Shown one piece after another: positions 23,930 through 35,130 of a stretch of 64,000 nt of DNA. The notes under the pieces are model-generated. The model was not told the origin of the DNA. It worked only from the letters and a program-made list of their open reading frames with translations, and searched no databases. This DNA is from Primula veris (taxonomy: Eukaryota; Streptophyta; Magnoliopsida; Ericales; Primulaceae), in assembly GCA_963682055.1 (NCBI GenBank), contig OY821745.1:29757342-29821341 (forward strand), given 5' to 3'. The first letter of the stretch is position 1, and each line of letters starts with the position of its first letter. The position numbers and the translations under genes are program-made.

Positions 23930-24499
23930 ACAATGCAAAAACAATTCAGAAAATAATCGGAAAAAATACACAAAATGATATCTTTCTTTGAAAAATAAAT
24001 TCCGCAAAAAAAAACAACAACTAAAAATTAAATAAAAATAATCAATATTTAAAAATTTGAGCGAATCTTGTACAACAGATCACATATGATTGACCAATAC
24101 TAGATCACGCAAGATTAAACATGCAGGATCACACATGATTAAACATGATCATACATGACCGGGAGACATAGTATCGGAACAACCGAGATCACAAAGGAAA
24201 TTTCAAAACAAAATTTTTAAAAAATTATAAAAAAATTGTAAATTCCATAAAATATATATATTTAAAAATGCAGAAGAAATTTAATAGATGAAAAAAAAAC
24301 ATGGTAAAAAAATAAAATGAGCACACAAGATCAGAAAATATCACATAAGATCAAACACGATCGGTCCACACAATATGACCACATAGGTTGAGATAGTATC
24401 AGAAATGAATAGACATCATCACACCAAGGATCAACCATGATCTCAAAAGAATATTCAAAATAAAAATAAAAATTGAGCACACAAGATCATACACACAAT
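23930..24499. repeat. Degenerate GATCACA-rich tandem repeat, block 1
   Basis: AT-rich units with recurring GAGCACACAAGATCA, GATCACACATGAT and GATCACAAAGGAAA words separated by A-rich spacers, with a period of very roughly 170-240 bp. Related blocks lie at 27040-27211, 29552-30135 and 30291-30420, so one array has been split by insertions. Confidence 0.65.
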
Positions 24500-25013
24500 T
24501 AGTGGTGGAATTTTGTATCATAATTTACCAAACAACCTCAATTAACATTTATATTGTATCACTTATACCGCATTTGCGGTACTATCATACAACTCAATTT
24601 AATAATACGGTAATGGTAATCGATTTTCGATAATATTGTACCATTTGTACCATATTGCCATTTATATACTATAAAATACTCATATTCAAATATAATTATT
24701 AATATTTTTTAACATTTAAGATACAAAATAAACTGCACAAAGTAGTATCATTTTTATAATCTTGTTCAACTATTCATAAATGAAGTGTTATCTTTATTTT
24801 TTTTTGCTAATGAGATATTTTTCATAACATTGCGTTGTTTTTCGAAGTTGATAATGTACTGTATCATACCATTACCACACTAGTAATATACCGAAAGTGC
24901 GGTATACAAAAGTATGGTATGATAATGCTATTGAAGTTTAGTATAGCATACATGTACGATACGGTAATGGTATCACGAAAATTCATACAGTATTGTACCA
25001 TTTTCACCCTAGT
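24500..25013. mobile_element. hAT-like MITE
   Basis: Left end TAGTGGTGGAATTTTGTATC; complement of the right end TAGGGTGAAAATGGTACAAT. Both ends share GGTAATGGTA words and a TACCGCATTTGCGGTA palindrome near the left (CCGAAAGTGCGGTATAC near the right). The TAGGGGTGRAAATGG-type end is common in plant hAT-derived MITEs. No clear 8-bp duplication. Confidence 0.55.
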
Positions 25014-25181
25014 ACATGATAAGATAAGTCATGGTATTATACAGTGTTAGGACTTTTTTTGTATCGCCTCCTAATAATTTCTTTAGTTGTTGCTATTTTG
25101 ATAAACAACACACAGTCATATATCTAACTTATTTCTAATGGTTATTGTTGGCCCGTGTGCGGCTAAACCTTAGAAGAGGGC

Positions 25182-25209
25182 GGGGGGGGGGGGGGGGGGG
25201 GGGGGGGGG
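25182..25209. repeat. 28-bp poly-G tract
   Basis: An uninterrupted G28 run (C28 on the LTR sense strand) inside the solo LTR. Confidence 0.95.
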
Positions 25210-25959
25210 AATAAGGTTTTGGCGACTTTCGCCTAATTAAAAAACTACGCAACTAACCACCCAACTTATGCAATCCTAAACTTAAGCGTTTTAACAAGAG
25301 TTAATGAATTGCTCAAATTACTAAACGCAAGCATTAAATAAGCAAGATATAAGTTACGGAAATTAAAAGCAAGGGAAGAAAATGACACCGTGATTTATAG
25401 AGGTTCGGCAAACGCGCCTACGTCCTCTCTTCGGTACTACCGAGTATTTCACTAAAATGTTTCTTCCGGATTTTACAATCCTAATGAGCTAATCGACTGA
25501 TTAAGCTCCCCCTCACTTTATGAGTGTCCCGAAATGAAAGACCTAGAGCTTTTAAGCTTCACTTGCTTACAAAGCCTCTACCCGATCACTCGCTCACAAA
25601 AATGAGTTTATAAGACACTCGTTACAAATTTTGTTACAATAATGTAACTACACTCACTATTCTAATTGCTTCTAAATAAGCTAACTTGTGAGTTTTTGAT
25701 GATGATCGAGCTTGTATGGCTTTTTCTTCAATTTCCCTCTTTCTCGAATATTTTCACCAAAATGGTGATTTTTAGGGTTTTTATGAGAGAGGTTGAAGGA
25801 TGATGTTGTGTATGATAATTGGTAGTTTGGGAGAGAGATTGAGCTTGTATATGTAGACCAAAGGTCTGTTTTTCTGGGTTATGACCGTTAGAAGTGGTTG
25901 AATCTGTTTTAAGCTATTTTCCAGAAAAAGCTGAAAAGCTGTTTTCGAATTCTGTAGAA

Positions 25960-26106
25960 AACGATCGGTCGTTTTCTACAGTCGATCGGTCGTTTTCCAG
26001 AAAACGATCGGTCGTTTCTGAAAAACGATCGGTTGTTTTTTCGATGTCCTCACTGGAAGAAATTGGGACAAAAACGATCGGTCGTTTTTCTCCAGTCGAT
26101 CGGTCG
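25960..26106. repeat. Cluster of CGATCGGTCG motifs
   Basis: Six copies of CGATCGGTYG in about 150 bp of the solo LTR U3, several inside the longer near-palindrome AAAACGATCGGTCGTTTT. Possibly enhancer-type repeats of the LTR promoter. Confidence 0.9.
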
Positions 26107-26350
26107 ACTGTTCTTCTGGCAGTTTTTCGGTCTTCTTCGAAAGCTCATAACTCCTTCGTTTTAGCTCCGATTCTGGTTCCGCTTGAACCTGTGGCTTCGT
26201 TTTTCTGTGCACTATCTTTCTGGTGTTCTGAAATTTTCATATACAACTTTTGGAAAAGACAAGCGTTATATCATCGAAATCGTAAAATCATTAAAGACAT
26301 AATCAAAGTTATAATCAAAATCATTATTGAACTCTAAGTTCAACAGTTAT

Positions 26351-27039
26351 TATATGAGTTACACTTTCAACTGAAAGATATTGATAAACATGTCAAGATT
26401 TCTGTGGACTTGCTGCTTATTGATCAAGCATATTATGATAAGAATATATTTGTGGATATGCAATCTTAGAAGATATCATATGAAGAATTGCGCAGTAAAG
26501 ATTCATTTACCGCATTTGAAGAAAACATTGAGAAATCAGTCATATTGAATAAAATTGTAAAGTTTGTTCTTTAGTATATTGTGTTACCATATTTTGTAAA
26601 TCACAATATATAAGTGTATAATAAACCGTAGAGTTTGGTTATGTATTCTGAATAAAAGAATTTATTTTTCTAGAGAATACAGAGCTATTTGCTAAGAGAG
26701 ATAGACTGTCGCATGAGATTATATCGAATAGTTGAGAGAACTAATAGCAATAGCTGTATATGGTTAAACAGTAAGAGAGCTAATGGTTTATAAGACTCAA
26801 ATACACTTTGTAATATTTCTCAATATTCTAATCTGAGCAAAACCTTCGGAGAGTAGACTAGATCGAATTCCATTATCAAACGTGTTGTGTTCATGTCTTA
26901 CTCAGTACGTTTGATCGTGTGTTTACATATATTTATTCTTGATACAGTTTCAGTTACAAGTGAGAACTGAAATCTATAAATTTCAATTGTAACTGAAACA
27001 CGCGTTAATGCATCTTAGAATATTAAGATATTTAGTTAT
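26351..27039. other. TE-like flank of the solo LTR
   Basis: No gene recognised. A stretch near 26700-26900 (GAGAGAACTAATAGC, AAACCTTCGGAGAGTAGAC) reads like an old LTR fragment. An inverted pair of CAGTTTCAGTTACAA and TTGTAACTGAAAC lies at 26946-27000. Confidence 0.35.
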
Positions 27040-27211
27040 TTCATACGGGATCACACCGAGGATCAACTAGGATAAAAAGAAAAAAAAAATTGAAAATTGA
27101 AAAAATACAAAATTTGAGCACACGGGATCACAAGAGATTGGAGGATGCATAATCAGACGTTGACATGTGTTAGATAAGATCACACCTGATTAGACATATC
27201 ATAAAGACTAA
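27040..27211. repeat. Degenerate GATCACA-rich tandem repeat, block 2
   Basis: Same repeat words (GGATCACACCGAGGATCAAC, GAGCACACGGGATCACA) as blocks 1 and 3. Confidence 0.6.
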
Positions 27212-28090
27212 CGCCTCGTTTGGTTACGGAGTTGTAGTCCAGGACTACAAGTTCGGATCGGATTAAGATGGATTTCAAAAGATGATGAGATTACTAGTCC
27301 AAGCCAAATAATCCACTCCTATGTTTGTTTACATATTTCTTGTAATCGGCCTATTGTACAAATTTACATTTTTGTCCATTCTTAATGCATAAAATAATTC
27401 TTCAAAAAATATATTTAACTAACAAAAGTTGAAATTTCAACAAGAAAGATAAAACTTCAAAAGGTTAATCATACATAAAATGTAAATATTAAGGATATAA
27501 TTTATTTATTTTTGTGAATTAGATAAGAGAAAAAACTGACAATAATTACAACAACGAAACAAATCTGGAAATTAACAATAAGAAGTTATCCTCAATTTTG
27601 CAATAAAAAGACCAGTACAAAGCAACAGTTTTTAAAATTGTTCCCAATTTATTATGAATTTGAGATGATAAAAAACTGAAAAAAAACTGCTTATTTATAC
27701 TCAATATGGACCACATACAAAAATATATACATATTTAGAGATGTAAAAGGTGAAAACTTTATTGTGATTTGTCATGGTTGTTGGCATTGGATGTGTGTAT
27801 ATATGTATATATTGGTGTGTATGTTATCAGTGAGAAAATAGAGAGAGAGAAAAAGAAGGGAGACATTTGTAAAGGAGATGGCAAGTTGTATATTTTAATG
27901 AAAGTCATGACATGAAAATTTGTAATTGGGCCCTTCCTATAGTATTCTATATACCATGAAGTTGGGTCATTTACATTCCAATAGTATTTTTAGTACAGAG
28001 TCACAAATTCTTACCAAACGCAGTTTTAAGTGGGCACAATAGTGTTTTTTTATCCAATCTCACCCTTATATGCACCTAACAAACGAGGCC
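27212..28090. mobile_element. PIF/Harbinger-like non-autonomous element
   Basis: An 879-bp element flanked by TAA (27209-27211 and 28091-28093). Ends: CGCCTCGTTTGGTT on the left; complement of the right end GGCCTCGTTTGTT. No transposase. Confidence 0.72.
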
Positions 28091-28116
28091 TAAACAGTAT
28101 CAACTATGATCACAAA

Positions 28117-29542
28117 CGGAGATTCTCTTTTAAATACCTAAATTGATGGGTCCTGATACGTGAGATTTTCAATTACACGTCTACATAATAGTATTGTGAA
28201 ATTTTTATTTTTATTTTCTTATGTTCATTTCTGTTTCGTTTTTTATGTGATTTACTTTTTATATATCAAAATTTTTTCCAATTTTACCCAAAAACTTTTC
28301 CAATTTTATCCAAAAAAACTCTCCATCAACCATCAAATTACTTCATATATCAAATTAATATATTTTTTTATCAAATCAACATCACTCTACCACTACAATT
28401 ATTCCCAATTTTACCAAAAAAAAAACCTCTCCCGATTTACCCAAAATTTTTTTTTCCAATTTTATCCAAAAAAAACTATAACCATCAACCATCAAATTAC
28501 TTCATATATCAAATTAATATATTTTTTTATCAAATCAACATCACTCTACCACTACAATTATTCCCAATTTTACAAAAAAAAAACATCTCCCGATTTACCC
28601 AAAAAAAACTTTCCCAATTTTACCCAAAAAAAAACTCTAACAATCCACCATCAAACTCGTTCATATATCAAATTAATATATTTTTTTATCAAATCACTCT
28701 ACCACTACATTTATCACCAATTTTACCCAAAAAAAAAACCTATCCGAATTTATCAAAATAAAACCTCTCCCAATTTTACAAAAAATAAACTCTAACCATC
28801 AACCACCAAACTACTTCCTATATCAAATTAAGATCATTCGTGTTATCAAGTATGGATAACAATTATATTTCGTTTAATTTTTGTTTTTTATAAGTATGGT
28901 ATTTATATAAAATGAATTGTTATTTCCCAAAATTGACTTAAAATACTTGTTTTGTTTAAGACTCATATAAATAATTTAATCAAAAAATTTATTAATTTGA
29001 TATAGGAAGTAGTTTGGTGGTTGATGGTTAGAGTTTATTTTGGATAAAATTGGGAAAGTTTTTTTGGGGTAAATCGGGAGAGGTTTTTTTTTTGGGTAAA
29101 ATTGGGGATAATTGTAGTGGTAGAGTGACGTTGATTTGATAAAAAAATATATTAATTTGATATATAAACGAGTTTGATGATTGATGGTTAGGGTTTTTTT
29201 GGATAAAATTGGGGAAGTTTTTTTTGGGTAAATTTGGATAGGTTTTTTTATTGATAAAATTGGGGATAATTGTAGTGGTAGAGTGATGTTAGATTTGATA
29301 AAAAAAAATATATTAATTTGATATATTAAGTAATTTGATCATGGTTGATCGCTAGAGTTTTTTTTGGATAAAATTGGAAAAGTTTTTGGGTAAAATTGAG
29401 AAATTTTTTGATATATAAAAAGTAAATCACAACAAAAACGAAACAGAAATGAACATAAGAAAAGAAAAAGAAAAAGAAAAATTCAGTACTACCACGTTTC
29501 TTATTGAACCCAGCAATTTAGGTATTTAAAAGAGAATCTCCC
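28117..29542. mobile_element. Foldback element with tandem-repeat arms (MULE-like)
   Basis: A 1426-bp palindromic element. Ends are CGGAGATTCTCTTTTAAAT on the left and GGGAGATTCTCTTTTAAAT as the complement of the right. Flanks are a near-perfect 9-bp duplication, GATCACAAA (28108-28116) and GATCACACA (29543-29551), the length usual for Mutator-like elements. Each arm is built of roughly 159-bp tandem units (left starts near 28331, 28490, 28649, 28805; right arm the same units in reverse). The 211-codon frame at 28160-28795 is a translation of these units, not a protein gene. Confidence 0.82.
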
Positions 29543-29551
29543 GATCACACA

Positions 29552-30135
29552 GGAAGTTTAGAATAATTTTTTTAAAAAAAACTAATATATAAATCGAAAC
29601 AAAAGAATAAAAAATCCAAAGAAATAAAAACAATAAAGTATTTAAAATTTTTAAAAAAATGAGCACACAAGTTCATATAGGATATGGCAAGATCACAATG
29701 AAGATATATCAAGATCACAAAGGAAAATTCAAAATTTATTTTAAAAAAATATAAAAAATTCAATAAAATATAAAATCCAAAACACTATAAACCCAAATAA
29801 ATAACGAAAAAATCAAAAATAAATTGAGCACACATGATCAGCTCGAGTACACAAAATCTGGGGACACACGATCACACAGGACCGGGACAGAGGATAATAT
29901 ATGATCACACCAATGATCTACCAAGATTACAAAGGAAAATTCAAAAGGAATTTAAGATAGATCATAACAAATGTAAATCCTAACAAAATAAAATAAAAAA
30001 GGTCTGAAAACAATATAAAAGTATGAAAAAATCATAAAAGTCGGAAAGAACCAAAAAATAAAAATAAAAATGAGCAAAGAAGATGACACACGGACACATG
30101 ATCATAAAAGAAACATGACTAAACAGGATCACATA
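29552..30135. repeat. Degenerate GATCACA-rich tandem repeat, block 3
   Basis: The GAGCACACA word recurs near 29661 and 29827 and as GAGCAAAGA near 30072, each followed by GATCACA-rich text and A-rich spacers. It continues after the LINE tail to about 30420. Confidence 0.6.
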
Positions 30136-30147
30136 AAACTAGGGAGG

Positions 30148-30280
30148 TGCTGGAAATTTTACTAACTTTGTAAGTTAGTCTGTTGTAATTTGTATTAATA
30201 GTCATGTTTGGGATCTGTTTTGTATTCTCGGTTTGTTCTCTCTTTATTAATATAATTGTTGTTTTATTTAAAAAAAAAAA
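30148..30280 (+). mobile_element. Truncated LINE 3' tail
   Basis: A 133-bp insertion ending CTCTTTATTAATATAATTG and a poly-A run, flanked by a direct repeat ACTAGGGAGG (30138-30147 and 30281-30290). This is a typical 5'-truncated non-LTR insertion. Confidence 0.8.
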
Positions 30281-30420
30281 ACTAGGGAGGGACATAAATA
30301 ATTAGACATGATCACATCGAGGAGCAATCCAATCACAAAGGAATTTTATTTTTTTAAATATGTTAAAAATATATAAAATCCAGAAAAAAAAAAATCATAA
30401 AAAATCCGAAAAAATCAAAG

Positions 30421-31084
30421 CTATACCTGAATCCTTGATGAGTTTTGCATTTTACGAAGAAGGTTATGAGGGGATTTGTATAAATTAAAACAAACTGCAC
30501 CGTACTTCTAGATTTTGGAAGCCTCATTTGTCGAATTGAATACATTTTAATCTTTAATGAGTTTTTATTTAATCAATAAAACTTAAACAGTTGAATCACA
30601 TATTTAGGGATCAAAACTATAACATAAACCTTTTATGGTTATAATTGTTCAGCCTATAACTCTGGAACTGAATTGATATTTACATGATAACTTCAGAGAC
30701 TAAATTGTAAAACGTAAAGATCAAATTCACACAAGTACTTGAAGTCCCTGGTAGCTACCGCCAGGGGTGAGACTGTGAAAGAGACCGATTCAGAGGCAGA
30801 GAACAACGGAGCAAGACAACGAGGCAGCGATAGGGAGAGAAATGAGCCCGAGAGATTGAGATCGAGACAGATCAGGGGAAGACATTAATTTTCAAAAACA
30901 AAGGTTTTTTTGGAAACAAGTACACAACCTGATAAACACTTGATTTTTTGTAAATAATTTTCCGTTCCACATTATAATTTTATTACATTATTTTAGGTTG
31001 TTCCACTTTTCATAAAATGCAAAATATTGTGAGATAATTTTACATAAATTTTCACCCTTCATACATTAACTTTAAACAAGCTGC
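30421..31084. other. Spacer with a GC-richer purine-rich patch
   Basis: No gene recognised. 30755-30880 is markedly richer in G and A than its surroundings (GACCGATTCAGAGGCAGAGA and similar), like a leader or exon scrap, but no frame is convincing. Confidence 0.3.
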
Positions 31085-32229
31085 ACCATACGTGGAACGA
31101 TCACATTCGAAAAATATAAACGTCACTATTTTATGTCTACTTACTAAATCCTTAATTTATTTTGATGCATTAATATCTGTTGTATTATATAAGTTGTCGG
31201 TAACATGGTTAAGATTTTTCATATTTAGGTTACCTTTTGTTTGGGTAAAATTTCATTTTGTATTTATATTTAAGTTGGTCGGCCTGTGGCTTAATTATTT
31301 TTAAGCTCATCATGATATAACACGAAAGTGTAATCAGAATTAAAATGCCTTTTTTTGTAATTTTAGGCTTGCCAAGAAAATATTCAATTTTATATATAGA
31401 AGACCGTACAAGTTGTCATTATGTTCTGGGATGATATTTCATTTGACAAGATATAATTAATGTACAAAATAATGCTAATTGTGTTTTGTTTTTGAAACAA
31501 GTCTTTGGCATTTTACTCTCACTATACAGGTGTATGTGTAAACTAATCTACTCATTCATCAAAGCTGATTCATAAGAAAAGCTTATCACAAGTGCATGAA
31601 ACTCGTTCCTTATGCATTTGTGTAAGGTAGTTAGTGGTACATAAATCCATGACCATTTATGTCGAATACGTCGGTTTTCCTCACTAATTATATTTTTTTT
31701 TGTTTATGCATAATATTGTAAATATTGTAGGATGTAATTTTCATTTACTAGATTTTAAATATAGCGCTGGCTTTTGAGCATTTTTTGGAAATCATGAAGC
31801 TTGGAAGATGTACGTATTTGACTAATTTGAAGCAATAGAATTATAACATAAATACCGTCTTTCGTTAAGAAAAAGACGAAGAAAGATCCGTGACAAACGA
31901 ATATGTAAATTATAGCCTCATTTTGCTCGAGCTTTTGGAGCTTTTTAGTTTAATTCTATGTCACGATGACTATATATAGAGAGAGGAGGTTGGTAAAGAG
32001 ATATTGATTCCCCTAAACTCCTAAAGTTTTAAGCTAAAAATAGGATATGCAAATGTTCTTCTTTCCATCGTTTTTGCCCTTTTTATTTTGTGTAATATAT
32101 GTCTTAAATATGTGCAACTTGTTAAAGATATTATTTTGAAGCTACTTCTATTTTTATGTTAAGGAATAAGGTATCATATTTTGACTTGAATAAGATATGA
32201 CTTAAAAATTATCTAAAATTCGGGAGTAC

Positions 32230-32575
32230 ATTTGGTTATGTTTTTAATATCGTGTTTTGGTCATGTTATCGCATTTTCATATGTAATAGTAAAAAAAAAA
32301 AATCGATTCTTTTTCTTAAATCAATTTTTTATTTTATTTTTAAAGTTTTTGTAAAAAAAAATCGATAAAATTTGACTAATTTATATTTTTTGGGTATTTA
32401 TTAATATTACTATCTTATAAATTGCTAAAACAAGCAATAAATACCCCAAAAAAATAAAAGAGTCAAATTTTACCGATTTTTTTTAACAAACACTTTAGAA
32501 ATAAAATAAAAAATCGAAAAAAAATTACGAATACATATGAAAAAAGCGATAATATAACCAAAACATGACATTTTA
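32230..32575. mobile_element. Foldback MITE in copy 2
   Basis: Long inverted arms: AATATCGTGTTTTGGTCATG near 32245 against the complement of CATGACCAAAAC-like sequence near 32555, and TTTTGGGTATTTATT near 32388 against AATAAATACCCCAAAA near 32435. The centre is near 32412. Absent from the equivalent place in copy 1. Confidence 0.75.
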
Positions 32576-32673
32576 TTGGACTATTAATATATTACAAGGC
32601 ATAGCCACGCCAAAAAATAACTTTTCATTAAAACTTCTCTGATGTACTCATGTTACTGCAAATATTCTCTTAA

Positions 32674-33524
32674 TCAACAACTGAATTGGCATTCACAAAC
32701 GGTATGGTCGGACACTGGAAAACAAATCGATTTACCATCATGAAAACGATTTGCACAAGCAGTTTTACACATGTCGCAATCTCTGAATCTACCTTGATAT
32801 GCTTTACAAGTACTCGAAATGGGACCGCCGCATTCGTAGCCACATATACAATCTCCGCCCAGACAAGAGCTGGTCGGCTTTTCTACATCTGTGTGCATCG
32901 CCTTACATTTGGAGTCGCAGTCGTTAGAACAACTTCCTAATACCTCGAAGCAATTTTGTTTATTTGCCATAACTGCAATGGAAGTATTTCATGGGAAATT
33001 AAAAAAATGATAGGGAAAAGAATGAAAAAGGTGACATATTAGCATTTCCTTCCAATAATTGGTCGTTCCTTTTCATGAAGACTGTGTCACTGCTTGTAAA
33101 TTAATAAATTTTCTTGTAACAAGTTCTTATATATAGTTTGTTAATTAATAATTAAATTACTATAAGATGCCAACTACATTAAGTTTCCAGTACACTACTT
33201 TAAAAAATAAACTGCTAATTTGTTCTTGTATATATCCACAAGCAGCCAAGCTAAAGGCACAGCATATATATTATTCTTGAAAGGTTGATTTATTATGCAA
33301 GTGATCAGTTTCATAGCATGTGTGTTTTCTCTGTTCATGTAAATTATCACATGTACTTTATAAGGGAAAAAAAACGTCAAAGAGTATGTAAAATGAAATC
33401 ACTTGATAAATGGAAGCATAAATCGCGATCAATTAAGCATTTTAGTCGTCTAATGTAAGTGATTACCTGAGGTGGCAATAAGGAGAAATGTAGCAATAGT
33501 GTAAGAAAGGTTGGATAATCCCAT
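32674..33524 (-). CDS. Two-domain defensin-like secreted cysteine-rich peptide (copy 2)
   Basis: Exon 1 is 33524-33467 (58 nt, phase 1) and exon 2 is 32972-32674, with a 494-bp intron. Product 118 aa: signal peptide (TIATFLLIATS core, cut likely after VMA) and 16 cysteines in two 8-Cys modules (motifs CICGYEC and CECQFSC). Same design as the copy at 22436, differing at 22 of 98 exon-2 residues. Most changes fall in the loops, none at a cysteine; the stretch from FPVSDHT to the end is almost unchanged. The gene looks intact. Its promoter is split by a 581-bp transposon at the TATA box (see 33589), so expression may differ from copy 1. The antisense frame at 32686-32940 is a shadow. Confidence 0.9.
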
Positions 33525-33579
33525 AATGTTTATATGAATTCGCAATGAAATGATTTTCTTGAAAGAAATTAGTGAGTGA

Positions 33580-33588
33580 TTATTTATA
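33580..33588 (-). promoter_or_regulatory. TATA box of defensin-like gene copy 2 (transposon target duplication)
   Basis: TATAAATAA on the - strand, about 56 bp before the start codon as in copy 1. It is also the 9-bp target-site duplication of the adjacent element; the second copy is at 34170-34178. Confidence 0.75.
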
Positions 33589-34169
33589 GAAAAAGGGGAG
33601 CCAGACTCTCTATTAAAAAAGAGTACTCAAATTCTCATTTGGATTCAATGTATTTTGATGGTAATGGTAACATAAAGAGATTTTATATGATAATATTACA
33701 TCAAATCTTTTTTTCAATCCTTTTGATTCTCTGAGACAACTCATAATAAATAACAAGATTTTATAAAACAAGAAATACTATAATACTACCAACATAATGA
33801 AAAAATTAATAATTTTTTTTAAATTAATAATTAAATTTAGTATAATATTAACTAGGGTTCTGTATTTTTATTTGCGTTTTTATTGGACGGTGTTATTTGT
33901 ATGGTTTTATTTTTTTTCCTTTCAATGTTTGATGAAAAAATTAATCGTTTTCCTTTTTTTGATTGATAATTAAATTTTGGATGGTAACGACTAGGGTTTT
34001 CCATTTTATTTAGTTTTTTATTGGATTGAAAAGATAGTTTTATGGAGTTTTTTTTTTATTATTTGTAAAGACTGATTTATAACTTTTGTTTAAGTTATTA
34101 CATGTTTTTAAGCTAACATAAGGAGTTTGAGTACTGCTCTTTGCATAACGAGTCTGGTGCACCGCATCC
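33589..34169. mobile_element. MULE-like non-autonomous element in a promoter
   Basis: A 581-bp insertion between perfect 9-bp duplications TTATTTATA (33580-33588 and 34170-34178). Ends are related inverted repeats: left CCAGACTCTCTATTAAAAAA then GAGTACTCAAATTC; complement of the right CCAGACTCGTTATGCAAAGA then GCAGTACTCAAACTC. The uninterrupted site survives in copy 1 (near 23527). No coding capacity. Confidence 0.87.
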
Positions 34170-34264
34170 TTATTTATACAGACTATAGATACACTAATGC
34201 ATGCATAATGTATTGGTGATAATGGTAGTATTAGTTGAGGGGAGCCTAGGAGGGTAATGCAAAA

Positions 34265-35130
34265 GTGTTTGTTTCAAATGTTTTTAGGGGAAAATATTTT
34301 GTTCGGAAAGTTTTACACTGAAAACTTTTGTTTGAATTTCATTTACAGGTGTTTGGTACATTAAAGGTTTTCCACAGAATATTCTATTAAAATTCAATTT
34401 TTTGTTACTTGTTCAAATTTAAACAAAGTCGATACATAAATAAATAGATATGATTCATACCTTAAACACAATATTTTAGATAAAAATTCAAAGTCACAAA
34501 AATATATAAATTTGTGAAAGTTTTAAAACATTAGTGATCAAAAATCACAATTCTATTTTAACAAAAAATCTAATGTTTAAAAGTGAGGAGGTAGAAGTTT
34601 TAGCCTAAATCCGAGGTATCACACATATAAAAAAAAGTTAAAAGAAACAAAAAACTTGAATTTTCAAGGCTGTATATATTATACGTACATTGCATTTATA
34701 GAACTTGTAAAACAACATTATTTATATATTTTTTAAGTATTTTCCCCTTTGTTAATTACTATGAATACATTTCAGAGAAAATGCTACATAAGTTTGATAA
34801 TATTTTGTTAATTAGTATGTTCATGTTATACTTAATTTACAAAATTATTAAAAATCATATTTTCCTTAATTAATAATCTTTTCTATATTATATAAGGAAA
34901 TGGAATATAAATTTAAGGACAATATCCCTTACCATTTTGACTATTGATTTTTACGTGCAAGGAAATCGTTTCCACTTTTTTTTTTTAGCAATTATTTCCC
35001 CTTGTTTTGTCCAAAATTTAGGAAAGATTTCCTAGAAAAAATATTACATGTAACCAAACATCCGGAACATTACTTTTACCCGTAAATGTTTATTTTCCGG
35101 TTTTCACTCATTTTACAATAAAACAAACAG
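34265..35130. mobile_element. Insertion with GTGTTTGTTT ends in copy 2
   Basis: About 865 bp absent from copy 1 (junction near 23600). Left end AGTGTTTGTTTCAAATG; complement of the right GGCTCTGTTTGTTTTATTG. Non-coding MITE-like element with approximate ends. Confidence 0.6.

Larger units (their letters stand above)
25146..26345 (-). mobile_element. Solo LTR, 1.2 kb
   Basis: Begins TGTTGGCCC and ends TTCAACA (5-bp inverted ends TGTTG/CAACA), with a direct 5-bp duplication GTTAT at 25141-25145 and 26346-26350. This is the exact footprint of LTR-LTR recombination. Orientation (-) is inferred from LTR landmarks: an U3 with repeated CGACCGATCG (26105-25960), a TATA-like CTACATATACAAGC near 25855, and a late block reading GAGGACGTAGGC then GCCGAACCTC (25430-25395), typical of plant LTR R-U5. 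A 28-bp G run sits near one end. The 147-codon frame at 25894-26337 is U3 sequence, not a gene. Confidence 0.87.

Noticed and set aside
25894..26337. 147-codon open frame with repeated DRSF-type motifs
   Set aside because: Lies in the U3 of a solo LTR; the repeats come from the CGATCGGTCG cluster.
28160..28795. 211-codon open frame
   Set aside because: It is a translation of 159-bp tandem units in a foldback arm, with low-complexity Phe/Tyr/Ile/Lys composition and no protein family.
28331..28830. CRISPR-like array
   Set aside because: Units are about 159 bp, contiguous and AT-rich, inside a transposon palindrome in plant DNA; there are no spacers.
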